Positions 23,620-35,517 of a DNA stretch of 64,000 nucleotides are shown here, piece by piece (within the stretch, counting starts at the first letter, position 1; the number at the start of each line of letters is the position of its first letter). The stretch is from Pseudisothecium myosuroides (Eukaryota > Streptophyta > Bryopsida > Hypnales > Lembophyllaceae). Under the pieces are notes generated by a model, which worked only from the letters and a program-made list of their open reading frames with translations, searched no databases and was not told where the DNA came from. Where the stretch lies: assembly GCA_951799445.1 (NCBI GenBank), contig OX637293.1, positions 13,330,001 through 13,394,000 of the forward strand, read 5' to 3'. Both the position numbers and the translations under genes were made by a program.

Positions 23620-26600
23620 CTACGTCGTCACATCTGCCAACTGGGCTTCCTTCAAGGACAACAATCCAAGGTCAGGAAGACGATTCCACTGCGGATTCGA
23701 CTTGATGATCGCGTCCTTCAGCGTCAGCAGCTTGGACGTCCTGGGATCGCCGAGCCAGGCCCGAACGAGGTGGCCCGCGCACACCAGACGCCCTTCGTTG
23801 TATCGACCCACTTGGAACGGGGCCTTGATCTCCAGCAACCTCGACTCCACGGCTCGTTTCACGGTGCTGAAGCCGGCCACTTTGCTGTGCTTGCCCCAAC
23901 CGGTCAAAATACTGTCCATCACAGCACAAAACGCCACAAACATCAGTGCGGGCTGTGCAGTCATCGTCAAACAGTCTTCTACAGCAGTTCTCACACACGG
24001 TACAACGAGCGAAACAGATCAAAGCCTCGGCTAACTCACATACCGACCTGCAATCACTGAACCCTACCACCCCAAAGCTAATCACCATTACATACCTGAG
24101 AACTCGGGGCAAGTCGTGACCTTCCCACACCAAGTCTCGCAGATCCAGAAGCCAAACGTGGAGCATGGCTTGAGCTGCGCCGACGGACATCAGGTGCAGG
24201 TCCAGACAAAACTGCTGCTCAGACCGCCACCACGCGTTCTCCCACACCTGCCGCCGCTTCGCGGCAACCACCACCTTCTGAGCTCCCTCCCTCTGTTTCG
24301 ACAACCACACGAAACCTCAGACGCGGGACTCGTTCGAGCAACCAGGTAAAAACCTTTGGACTCGTTACTTCAAGACCCGCTAACCAGCGAAGACACAGCA
24401 TCATGTGTTGCAACGCAACCATCTCGACCAAACCTAAATAACAAATCAAACCCTAAAACCAAGCCCCAACCCTCGGGGCAACGGGGAACACCCACATAAG
24501 GTCCGAGAACACACTGCCGGACCACAAGACCTCGCTGGCAGCAAAACTGAGTAAACCAGAGACCGGGTAAAAGCTCACACCTGGCCAAAGTGCCACAGCA
24601 CATCCGTCAGAGCGTTGTAAAACGCGGCCCCCGTGGCGTAGTCCATCCGAGCGATCTCGTCGAAAAGCCTCAGAGCCTCCACCCAGACCTGCTCCCTCAA
24701 ACCCATCAACAGACCGTGGGCGATGCCGTACACCCAGCTGTCGAAGAAACGCATCTGCTCCAGCAACACGGACGCCTCTTGCAGCGAAGCACATCGACTG
24801 CAACAATCAAACACGCCCAAATCGGTAAACAAATATTCAAGACCGCACCCCTTCATCCAAATCTGGATGTACAAAAACATGCGCTCGACCTTTCACCAGC
24901 AAAGGCTCACCTGCAGGCGTTCAAAATGGCGGAGAAGGTCACCACATTGGGCTTCAGACCGAACTGCTGCATCTCGTGGAACACGCTCACGGCAGCCAAC
25001 ACACCAGTGTGGTCGCCGACATTCTCTTGCGGGTGAGCGGGCCTGCGCACCATCTCCATGCTCTTATCCCCGAATTTCTGGACCACAGGGTTGTTCGGCA
25101 AGCTGGCCTTCATGGCTTCCACACTGTCCACCTGCACGCATAGGGTCACAATGTTCAGAATTCGCGTCCTTCGCTCTTCGGAACACACATGAGCGGGAGC
25201 AAAAACCCTAACAAAACACATGGCTCGCATGGAAACACATCGCAGAAACCAGGAACAAGCAAAACCCGCAACTGGATCCGGATCGTCGAGGTCACAAAAA
25301 GAAACCGGCAAAAAATCCCAAATCAAATGACTAAACCCTGCGCCGTAGAATATCGCTTCCTTCCACGCACCTGGCCGTTTCGCCCGTAGGCGTCGATGAG
25401 CGAGTTGTAAGTCACGATGTTGGGCTGGATCCCAGCCTGCATCATCTCCTGCAGCAGCACCACAGCGTCCTCCACCAGACCGCATTTGCAGCACGAGTCG
25501 ATCAGAGAGCTGTACAGCACCACATCCGGCTTCAGACCCGCGCGCTTGAACTCCACGAAGATGTTCGTCGCCTCTTGGTGCATCCCCGCCTTCGAAAAAG
25601 AGTCGATCAACGCCGAGAACGTCAGCACGTTCGGTACCAGACCCTCCCCTTTCATCTTCTCGAACAGGCAAGCAGCGTCCTTGCACTTCCCTTGCTTCCC
25701 GTACGCGTCGATCAGCGCATTGTAAGTCACCACGTCCGCCTTCAGACCCGCGCGCTCCATGTCCTTGCACGCCGTCAGCGCGTCCTCGAAGCGGCCCAGC
25801 TTCGCGTAGATGTCGATCAGCGTGTTGTAAGACACACGGTCCGCACGCACGCCCGACTCCTTCATGTCGTGGTACAGACCGATGGCCTCCTCGAAGCACC
25901 CCAGCTTGCCATACCCGTCGATCATCGTGCTGTACGTCACCACGTTCGGGCTGATGCTCTTGCCGCGCATGGACGCCATGATGGACGCCGCCAGCTCCAT
26001 CTGACCGCCCTTGCACAAGGCGTCGATCAGCGTGTTGTACGTGAAGATGTCCTGCTCGATGCCCCGCCGCTGCATCTCCGCGAACACGCGCTGCGAGTCC
26101 TCCCACAGGCTGCCGCGGCTGCACACGGCGATCAGCGAGTTGAACGTGATGCGGTCCGGCTCCACGCCCTCCTTCTGCATCTCCTCGAAGATGTCCAGCG
26201 CCTTCTTCAGGTCCACGCCGCCCTTCCCGCACGCGTCGATGATCGTGTTGTACGTGATCAGATTCGGCTTGCAACCCGCCTTCTTCATCGCCTGGAACAC
26301 CTTCAGCGCCTCCCGGCAGCGCCCGCTGCGCCCGTACGCGCTCACCATCGCCGAGTACGCGTACACGTTGTTCCCGAAACCGGCCTTCTGCGCGCGGCTG
26401 AACACGTCCAGCGCGATCTCCACCTTGCCCAGACGACCCAGCGTGCTGATCATGATGCTCGCCAGCTTGCTCCACTCGCTCCGCAGGTGGCCCTGCTGCA
26501 CCATCCACTCGTACCCCTGCAGCGCGCGCTCCCACTCGCCGCGGTTCCCGAGCTCACGCAGCAAATAAGGAAAATCCTCCATGCCCACCAGCTGGTGCGA

Positions 26601-27107
26601 CCACTTCTCCAGCAGCATCCCCGTCGTCGTCGTCGTGCTGCTAGTCGCGCTCCCCGCCATCGCCGACGCCTGCAGAATTTCCTGAGCCGCCATGTCCGCC
26701 TCGGGGCTGTGCTTGCCCATGTACAGCTTCTGCCGCCCGTGATGGAACTTGCTCACCAGCCGCGTCGACCGCCGCCCGCAAAACTCCGCATTCAGGCCCC
26801 CGGACGCCGACGCGGACGCCGACTGCGCCTGCGGCGGGTGGTGGTGGCTTTGGTGGTGGTGATGGTGCCCCGCCGGCTGGTGTCCCCAGCCCGCGCGCCC
26901 GCTCCCCGCCACAGCCACGCGCTGCGCCACCCACGCCTCCCCGCCATTACTCCCGACCACGCCCTGCTGCCTCCATCGCCCGCCGCGGCCGCTGCTGGTG
27001 GCGCCCTTGAGCCCTGAGCTTCCCGCTCCGCCCACCACCGCACCCACCCCGGCCGCGGCGCTCGCCGCCTTGGCCTCCGCCGTCAAGAACCCCGCCCCGC
27101 TCGCCAT
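23620..27107 (-). CDS. GUN1: GUN1-like PPR-SMR protein, right copy
   Basis: Complete five-exon gene, the mirror of the left copy: exons 27107-25371, 25131-24911, 24797-24581, 24292-24096 and 23911-23620. The predicted 887-residue protein is identical, with a plastid transit-like N-terminus, about twelve P-class PPR repeats and a C-terminal SMR domain. All splice sites are preserved and no disabling change was seen, so both copies look functional. They converge tail-to-tail, and after removing the suspected false duplication their stop codons are about 6.2 kb apart. The 5' leader upstream of 27136 differs from the left copy, so the two promoters may differ in activity even though the proteins do not. 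Confidence 0.9.
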
Positions 27108-27136
27108 CGCCCCAGCACCACCAACAAACCCTCAAC

Positions 27137-28123
27137 CCCGCAACCTCACAGCAACCCCTTCAAACCCGCGCCACCCAATTCAACCCCCGCCATCAAACCA
27201 CCACATCCCCCAACTAGGCCCCGTTGAAGCACAGAAACAATTTTCCCCTAAACTCCACATGGAGTCCACGTGAATGCCCGTCCTGTCGTCATTCACGCCC
27301 ATAGCGACCGCAAATCAACAAACTAAGCTCCCAAGTGAACCTAATTTGCAAAATCCTTAACCAAAACACCGATAATTCCAAAGCTCCGATCACAAGATGG
27401 AGCTCCGGAAGCCCGACTGGTGGCTAGAAACGGACGGAGGGCGTGGAAGCGTGAAAAACCTAGCATTCACTGTTCAAAGGGAATGGTGCTTGCTCCCATC
27501 CCTCTGTGCTCCCCATATCCGCATCACAAGCACATGGAACCCTATTCCCGCATGGGACCCTTATTACCGCATGGGAACCTATTTGCACGGGAACGGGCAC
27601 TACCGCGATTCTCGTTGGCATGATTCTCATCCAATGTTTTCATCCGGGCTGGTTTTTGGCTTTCAGCTGGCCTGCTGCCCCTGCCCGCGGGGCTGTGGAT
27701 CATTGGCTCGGGCAGTGTGAAGGAGGGAATGATTTAGAGGTTCGGATGAGCGAGGGAATCGAGGGTGCAAAGGCGACATGCATGGACGGATCCGATGCTG
27801 CCGAGCTGGCAAGGCGACGTGGCGGCGTCACGGCGTTTGGTGGGTGTTTTGAAATGGATTTGGGGGCCTTCTGATTCATCAGGATCGACTGCCTTGGAGG
27901 GGGTGTCAGGGAGGGGGAGCCATGGGAGGCGTGGGCTCCTCTGAGTTCCTGTGAGGTGAGAAAAAGATCTGCTGGGTTCTGGATTCTTTGCTCATGGCTG
28001 GAACCGAGTCTGTGCCTTTTCTTTTTCTTTTTCTTTAAATTTTTTAAAATTTGTTGTGGTAGCGGAAGTGGGACACACTCCTTGGCGGCATAAAAAAATT
28101 CTTGGGAAAGTTTCGGCACAATC
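27137..28123 (-). promoter_or_regulatory. upstream region of right GUN1 copy
   Basis: From 27137 to about 27255 the sequence is a diverged homologue of the left GUN1 leader, with the GAGTTTAGGG, GGATGTGGTGGTTTGA and GGTTTGAAGGGGTT blocks conserved but indels between them. A short hairpin (CGTGAATG / CATTCACG) lies at 27269-27297. The 27390-27950 stretch is GC-richer with overlapping open frames but no recognised domain. The remainder is AT-rich. Confidence 0.45.
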
Positions 28124-28353
28124 TTAACCCTGTAAGGACGCGGGGGGTGACCCTGGAAATCATGCATTGTATAACCGTGAGAGTCATTGGAATAAAAAAA
28201 TCCAAAAGTACTCATTGGAAGTCAAGCTACTGTAGATGTTCTCCACTTTCCACAAAAAACTCCAAGGATGAATAGTTGTAGTTCTGTCCTACATTGGAGA
28301 ATCCCTTGTCATTCATCGGACACTTATGGTCCACGGCATCCTTACTGGGTTAA
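28124..28353 (+). mobile_element. TTAA-type MITE, about 225-bp family
   Basis: TTAA flanks both sides. The termini are CCCTGTAAGGACGC and the inverted-like GCATCCTTACTGGG. It is nearly identical to 46439-46669 (a few substitutions over 230 bp), so at least these two copies are young. No coding capacity. Confidence 0.85.
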
Positions 28354-28356
28354 CCC

Positions 28357-29103
28357 TTAACCATTAAAGGACGGACCCATGACCATTGATTTCAAGCCTC
28401 CTTGTCCATCACTCAGTTTGCTTCCATTTTGCAACTAGATATGAATGAAAAATTTTATATTTATTTTTCAGGGATGGAATTACATGTCTTCTTCACTTCA
28501 TAAATTTTTTAGATTTTTTTGTAAAAAATTGATGTTTTTTGAGAATTTTTAAAGAGAAAGTGAAGAAAAATCATATCAAATAGAAAATTATGTCAAAAAA
28601 TTGGAAATTTTCACCATGTATGTATATTATAGTGACAAACATCATGGTGTAACCTCAATTTCCGTGTCATTCTATAATTAGAAAATAATAGACATTGAAA
28701 ATACATCCATAGTTCAAATTGTAATAAAATCTTCTATATTAGTAATTTTTTCAAAATTCAAATTGGAGTTGAAACTAAAGTACATGACCTTCATTTTATT
28801 AGTTGGGCTCAAACTCAAAAAATATCATTTTTGTGGAGAAATTTCAAATTTAGAGCAAGGAGCAACAACTTCTCAAAATACACTAAAATAGCAGAATTTT
28901 GTGATCCGTTTTTTTTAATAACTTCTCATTTCCGTGAAGACAAACACTAGCAAGACTACAAATTCAATTGGATACCCTTCATAACCCACCATGAAAGGTC
29001 AGTAAGAAAAACATGGATGAAAAACTGCTTCCAGTCTCTCTACAGGTGAAGGCATGGTCATCCAAAGGCCACGAAATGGCTGTGGCAGCGTTACAGGGTT
29101 TAA
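28357..29103 (-). mobile_element. TTAA-type element, about 740-bp family
   Basis: Begins TTAACCATTAAAGGACGGAC and ends GCGTTACAGGGTTTAA. It is the reverse-oriented relative of 30935-31666: both share TTTTGCAACTAGATATG-like and CCAATTGAGTTTGTAG-like blocks in opposite orientation. No transposase. Confidence 0.7.
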
Positions 29104-29321
29104 TGTCGACGCAGCCATTCTATGGCTGATGGATGAGAGGGAATCAAACTATCTAGGATAGAAATGCAACTATTCATCCTCAGAATTTGTTGTGAATAAA
29201 GAAGATCTTCTACAATAGCTTGACTTCCAATGAGCGCTTTTGCAGTTTTTTAAGCCAATGATTCACACGGCAATGCAAATGGATGGTTTCGAGGATCACC
29301 CCTTTGTCCTTTAAGGGTTAA
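29100..29321 (-). mobile_element. TTAA-type MITE, about 225-bp family
   Basis: Reverse-oriented copy that shares TTAA 29100-29103 with the preceding element and TTAA 29318-29321 with the next one. Diagnostic blocks are TCTTCTACAATAGCTTGACT and AATGATTCACACGGCAATG. Confidence 0.75.
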
Positions 29322-29546
29322 TCCTAGAAGGACGGAATGGTCAATGTGGGAACCAACTTTTCTAGTATGGTGTGAATCATTTGCCTAGAGAAATTGAACC
29401 ACGTTCATTGGAGGTTGAACTATTGTGTAAGACCTTCCCTTTTCACACAAAATTCCAAGGATGAACATCTATATTTATGTCTTACATAGAAGGATTCTCT
29501 GTCATTCATTGAACAATTAGTGTCCGTGGTGTCCTTCTAGGGTGAA
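29318..29546 (+). mobile_element. TTAA-type MITE, about 225-bp family, older copy
   Basis: Begins TTAATCCTAGAAGGACGG and ends GTCCTTCTAGGGTGAA, where the right TTAA has decayed to TGAA. The body is recognisable but more diverged than the copies at 28124 and 46439. Confidence 0.7.
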
Positions 29547-30934
29547 CCCCTTTAGAATGTGGAGAGCATGTATGGGCCTTGATTTCTAGTATTTCACATT
29601 TTTGTGTTGGTTTCCTTATGTATTGGGCAAAACATAAAATTATAAACACCTCAACAAAGTTTTAGAGAAAATTATGAGATTTAAAAAAAAATTAAATAAA
29701 AGGATAGAATCTATGCCCAGGCAAAAAACATATTCTACGCATTTGCAACGAATGCAAGCTCTTTCTTGTAGAAGGGTTTGTGTTAGGCATATTTTGCTTG
29801 GAAAGTATGCATATGTCTTTAGCTACTAGCATAAGTGCTCAAAAAACAGTTATATACGTGCTCTAGTGAGTTGTAGAGGTGCATGCTAGCAGACGAGGGT
29901 TAGTCTTGGATTCGTCAATTCACTTGTTTGAGTTTTGTGAAGAAGATTTGCAACAAGGCAACAAGGCAATATTGTAATTTGTCATGTTATTTGATGATGG
30001 TTAGCTATTGGGCTCTGTAAGGCATGTTAGGGGGTGGTTGTAGACTTAGTATAGCCAAAATGGCCATGTATTGGCCATTGGGGGTTAAACTAGTGTTTTG
30101 AGACTGTTTGAAGGTGTAAACATGAATATTTGGAGGTAGAAAGGGTTGCTTGAAACCTAGGATGACCCTCCTTCCCTTTCATTCTCTTCAAGTAATAAAC
30201 ATCCAAAATACTCCCAAATGCTTCTACTATATCTCGATAGGACTAGTCTTGCACAGAAATTGAAGTATGCATTGGATGGTTGTTCATTCATGCGTTATTG
30301 TAGTATGAATTTGCTTTGGAACATGTATGTGTGTTCTAGTACTTGTAGTTTATAACACCTACTATTAGCGATGCAAAGTGACACAACAAATTGTTTATTT
30401 TTTAGTCACTCTTGCAAAGGACCGACATTTGCCAATATCATTGGATAAGGGCAAAGGGATTGTTTAAAGTCGGTGCACATAGGGGGCTTCAGTTGTTGGA
30501 GCTCAATTTCCCACAATCATAGCCACGGCTAGCAAAGTGGAATCAACAAAGGACTTTTGCAACAACGAAGCATTACCAATATTTCTTGTATTGGCACATT
30601 GCAAGGCTACTAGGTTGGCAAGTGCAAAAGGCATTTCCTGATTTTGTAAGAGTTGTTCTATATAGATTGATTTATCACTCCCAACTAAAGTTATAAAAAA
30701 ATTGGTAAAGACACAATTTGTCCAAACATTGGAGTCCCTCGTGATCGACGCATCAGCTCCACCAATAGTACTTCAGAGGACTAAAAAGGATATAATAGGC
30801 ATCAATCTCTTCCTTGATGAACTTCAAGTTAGATATTGTTCAAATTTCATTTTCAGAATCACATGGATTTAAGCCACAAATATCAAGGTTGAAAATAAAC
30901 TCCTATTTAAATTCTTGTTTGAACTTGTGTAGGT
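29547..30934. other. intergenic, no gene seen
   Basis: AT-rich with no sustained open frame on either strand and no recognised motif. It may be old repeat sequence. Confidence 0.5.
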
Positions 30935-31666
30935 TTAACCCTGGAATGCCGTCGGCACCACTCTGTGACATTTGGATGACAATCCACTAAGCTCTAAAGC
31001 TATTGGAAGCATTTTTCATCTCCTTTTTCCTTGTTGACCTTTCGTATTGGGTTATGAAGAGTATCCAATTGAGTTTGTAGTCTTGCTAATGTTTGTCTTC
31101 ATGTAATTGAGAAGTTGTTAAAAAAAATCACAAAATATGCTATTTTAGTGTTTTTTGAGAAGTTATTGCTCCTTGCTCTAAATCTGCAATTTCTCCAAAA
31201 AAATGATATATTTTGAGTTTGAGCCCAACTAATAAAATGAATTTCATCTACTCTAGTTTCTATTCCAATTAATTTTTTTTTAAATTCCTAATATTGAATT
31301 TTTATTGCAATTTGAACTTTGGGTGTATTTTCAATGTCTATTGAAGTCTAATTATAGAATGGCATATAAATTGAGTTTATACTATGATGTTTATCATTGT
31401 AATATGGACACATAGTAAAAATTTTAGGTTTTTTGAAATAATTTTCTATTTGATGTGATTTTTCTTCATTTTTTCTTCAAAAAATCTCAAAAAATCAATT
31501 ATTCACAAAAAATCTAAAAACTTGTGAAGTTAAGAAGACATGTGATTTCATCTCTGAAAAAAAATTAAAAAATTTCATACACATCTAGTTGCAAAATGGC
31601 AGCAAACGGAGTGATGGGCAGTGAGGCTTGAAATAAATGTTCATGGGTCTATTATTTAGGGGTTAA
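30935..31666 (+). mobile_element. TTAA-type element, about 740-bp family
   Basis: TTAACCCTGGAATGCCGTCG at the left and TTATTTAGGGGTTAA at the right. The interior matches 28357-29103 in inverted orientation. The left end (ATGCC, GGCACCA) also resembles the 11207 element, suggesting related termini. Non-autonomous. Confidence 0.75.
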
Positions 31667-32916
31667 GGGTTTGTTGCATCTTCTATTCTAGAAATGAATT
31701 GAAAAGATTCATACATGAACATGGTTGTGTTTTGTTTGGCCATCATTTGAAGTTGTTGCTACAATTGCATATATTGTTGTGGTCGTTGCATGGAAGATAC
31801 AACTGTACAAGCGCTTCCATCTAAAACTTGAAATGAATTGAATTACTCAAAAAAAATATTGTAACTGTCCCTTTCTATTTTGACATGTTTGGGAAGCTAC
31901 AGCGTCACGACTTTAACCATTTTGTTTATTTGTTTCTTCCATTTTCAAAAATGCAGATACTTTTGGATCCTATCATAACGGGAATAGATATTGTTTCAAA
32001 GATCATCTAATGTTTTGATATTGTTCAAATTCGTTGTTTATTGAAATACAAAGTTTAATTTTATGGTATGTTTTAGTGTTTTGCAGTATTCCTCAAGTTA
32101 ATATATGTGATCCAAACATGATAGATTTACTCACATCTTGTATTTGTCCAATTGGATCATCTCTTAGGCAAAACCTCAATTGTTATGTACGCATTCCAAG
32201 TGATGTTTGATGAAATTAAATAAGTTCTTTATAAGAATATAAGAATAGAGCCTTAGCATCTTGGAAATCTTGTAGAATACTGAATCTCAATTTACCACAC
32301 AGTACAAATTTAGAAGGATTTGAAATTACTCTAAAAGTCAAGCTTATCAAAATGAAATTTTCTCAAATGGATTTCGTCATCATTATTGGACAAGTCAGTA
32401 AGGTCACAGGTCACAAGTCAAGGAGTGCATCTGTAAGGTAGGAGGTCCATAAAGCGACCATCTAAGCGCTGAACCTGAATTTTGGGGAGGTAAAACATCT
32501 TGAAATATTTTTCAGTAAATTTTCCTTGAAAGACAAGAAGAAATGGCATCTGGCTCAAGTTGTTTCATATTTTTCGGAGCTTTGTGGAATTAGTTATGAA
32601 ATTTTGAAGGTGAAAAGTCAAAGGGCTGTAAAAGCGACCACCTCCTAGAATGTACATCCGTTGTACATTTTGGGAAATTGAAGAAAGCAAAATGTACCTG
32701 TGTGTCCTAATCGGTTCAAAATGCCCGGTCGGAGTTCGAGCCTCCTACCTTATAGGTCCTCGGATATTATAACGACAGAATTCAAGAAAACTAAAACAAA
32801 GATCCGACAATGACAACCAATTCAAAGACCTTGCAAATATAAAGGAACAAAAATAACTTCTAGTATTTCTCCAAGTCATCATCACTTGTGCAACCTTTTC
32901 TACATTAATTGCCATA
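31667..32916. other. intergenic with a short inverted-repeat element
   Basis: No gene seen. Within it, 32431-32756 is bounded by CTGTAAGGTAGGAGGTCC and, inverted, CTATAAGGTAGGAGGCTC. This 18-bp terminal inverted repeat may mark another small non-autonomous element of about 325 bp. An internal AAGCGACCA motif is duplicated. Confidence 0.4.
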
Positions 32917-33834
32917 TTAGCTCCTAAAGGACCAAGGCCTTTTTTCTGCCAAAAAACACTCAAAACTACCATATCTATAGCAAAGAGTAAAAAATTTGAA
33001 AATTGTTTTTTTTTTCAAACCTAACCATAGGATCTTACACCTAACTAGTATAAAAAGTGTGGAAAAAATTTCAGAATTTTTGACTGTACAAATTACAAGA
33101 TATCTGCGTTTAAAGTGAAAAAAACAAATTTTCCAGCACATTGCGGGACTAGAATTTTTTACTTTGAACATTTTTAACTTAAAATTTTTTCACTACAGAG
33201 TTTTTAGCTTTAAATCTTTATAGTGGAGAATTGAGTTGAGAGTCTAGGGAAAAAAAAATTCAAAAAAAATTAATTATCGGTCTTAAATAATTATTAAATA
33301 GAAGTGGGTACAAGATAGAGGGAAAATCTAAAATATTCATATATTTTAAATGGAACTAAAATGCACTAATCCCAATGGTGAGATTGTTCTAGCAAATAAA
33401 TCAGACCATGTAAAAAATTTGAAAAATTGAAAAAATTGCATTCAGAAAAAGTTATTTTTTTCAAGAAGATGCTCTAACTGCCCGAAAAACAATTATGTCC
33501 ATAACTTTTTCATAACATTTCCAAATGAAATGAATCAAAGCTTTCCAAATAGAAAAAAATATATCCTATGAGAAAAAAAAAAAAATTCAAATTCAAATTT
33601 TTGTCCACTTTTTTTTTGTTGCCAAGGCTGCCCGCGGTCCCTTGTTTTGAGCTTATTTGGTCATAACTTTTGTTCCCGAGCACTGATTTTGGAAAAATTT
33701 ATATTCCCACAAAGCTTATCAGTTTTTCTATCTCCATAAAAAGTTTCAAAAAATCACGACAACATTTCAGCCCGTAGGTACCTGCTCGAAAACGCATTTG
33801 TCCCCCAAAGGGACAACGGTCCTTTAGGGGTTAA
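32917..33834 (+). mobile_element. TTAA-type element, about 930-bp family (copy 1)
   Basis: Left end TTAGCTCCTAAAGGACC and right end GGTCCTTTAGGGGTTAA form a terminal inverted repeat of about 17 bp. The interior has blocks shared with the other three copies (CACTCAAAACTACCAT near the left end; CTCGAAAACGCATTTG near the right). It is the most diverged copy. No transposase. Confidence 0.75.
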
Positions 33835-34543
33835 TGCACTCTGCTTTGTTTTATAAGGTTCATGGTTTCCACAATACTTATATAAAGAACATATATATGC
33901 TTGCAATTCTTGATTTGATGAAAACATCATAATCTTATTTGCATTTGCTATTGCCAATAAATCATACATTTTTTTACTATAGCCCTCAATCTTGTCCTTG
34001 TAAAAAAACAAAAACCATGGCAAAAAAAATATGGCATTGATACAATTTTTTAAAGAGAAGACCATCAATAATCTTTAAGAAACTAGTTTGTTCATGACGT
34101 TGGAAGTTCCGAACAGAGAAATCTACATGATTATAGAAAAAGCTATCAATTCAAAGCCCTTCAAAGAGGGAGTTCATAGTTGCGTACTATCTACTAATGT
34201 CTTACATTTTTGTTGCTTGAAGGGACAAAGCCACGTCTAGGCAAACATGAGCATCCTAATGATCACAACAAAGACCAAGAAGCCCCTAAAGCCAGGAGGC
34301 AAGAAGGTTGCAAAAAAATCTAGCTCAGGAGGAGGAAGGTGCTACAAATATTATGCCAACAATGAGAGTGGAAAAGATAAAGAAGCCATGGGGAAAGAAG
34401 GCGGCATGGAAGGAGAATACAATGCCTCTTGCAACAAATATGCAAATACCCATGCCCATGTCACATGAGCTAAACGACATCAAGCCTCTACCAACTAAAG
34501 GTGCTACAAGTAATGCATTTAAAAAATTTTAAATAATGCTTTT
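33835..34543 (+). pseudogene. possible coding remnant between elements
   Basis: Two overlapping plus-strand frames near 34240-34532 give protein-like sequence: one Lys/Gly-rich (TTKTKKPLKPGGKKVAKKSS), the other Met/Pro/Lys-rich. Neither has a recognised domain. Upstream of 34245 an open stretch ends in a stop. It could be a gene fragment left between two element insertions, but a chance frame is possible. Confidence 0.2.
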
Positions 34544-35469
34544 TTAACCCCTAAAGGACCAGCCTACTATTTTTAGCAACATAGTGATTTTGGGCAGGTT
34601 CTTGTGACTAAAAATTTGCATATTTTAGGCTGAAATTTTAATAGAAGGTGGGAACAAGGAATATCTTTCATATGCACTAAATTTTATGACATTTGGAAAT
34701 ATGAGTAAAAAATTATGGCCTAATATGTTGTTTGTTTCTCAACTCAAGAAGTCTAGGTAGATTAAAAAAATACTTTTTTTAGATACAAAAATTTGAAATT
34801 GGTTTTCTAGATTTATATATGCATGAAAGAACTTTGAAGTATTCCATTTCAATCAATGAGTCAAAAGTTACGAGGAGTTTTAGTTTGCGGGCAGTTATGG
34901 ATTCTCTACTCTAAAATAAACTTTGAAGTTGTTTATTTCACTCAATTTTCAATGTTTTGTGAAAAAATAAAATCATAGGATGTAGATTGTTTATACCAAC
35001 ATTACAACCATTGGTATTGACATTTTTCAATTCCATAATTAAATTCTTAACAATTTTGTATTTTGAGTCATTCTCTATTTCTTTCTACTTATTATTTTTC
35101 TTATATGTTGTACAATTCCAAATGATTTGAAAATCTCAAGCATGTAGCCAACTTGTTTAGAAAAATGAATTCAAAGAAGAACCACCATTTTGAAAAAAAT
35201 TCATGCAAATGTGACCATGTGAAGTGCACCTGCCCTGTTTTTCGTAGGAACAAAAAAAGGATTTCTGCCAATTCAAACTCAAATATCTTCCAATCCGCAC
35301 AGTGGAAAATTTTGAATTTTTTTCCACATCTTCTAAAACTAGCATAATAGAAGATTCTATGGTTACATGTATCCAAGATTTTTTTTCCCTAAAATTTGGT
35401 ACTTGTACTAGAAATGGTAGGTTTGGAGCGTTTTTGGTAAAAACATAATCAAGGAACTTTAGGGATTAA
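34544..35469 (-). mobile_element. TTAA-type element, about 930-bp family (copy 2)
   Basis: Reverse-oriented relative of 58963-59893. It begins TTAACCCCTAAAGGACCAGC and ends AAGGAACTTTAGGGATTAA. Shared internal blocks include GGGCAGGTnCnTGTGACnA and, towards the other end, GAACCACCATTTTGAAAAAA. Non-autonomous. Confidence 0.85.
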
Positions 35470-35517
35470 TGCCATTGATTTGCAAGGAATTCCAAAATAT
35501 AATAATCAAGTTAACAC

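Larger units (their letters stand above)
17215..27136. repeat. palindrome with twin GUN1 genes (right contig)
   Basis: Around the spacer 20477-20523, position i pairs with 41000 minus i. Its whole right arm (20524-27136) is the exact reverse complement of 6169-12781 (positions sum to 33305). The A/G arm difference of the left contig recurs here in the same orientation (20366 versus 20634). From about 18180 to 24708 the sequence follows 10485-17013 at a constant offset of 7695, so this block most likely duplicates the left contig. Confidence 0.93.

Noticed and set aside
28124..28353. PIF/Harbinger (Tourist) origin with a 3-bp TTA/TAA duplication
   Set aside because: A TTA or TAA duplication leaves unequal termini here, whereas TTAA leaves symmetrical CCC/GGG ends in every copy.
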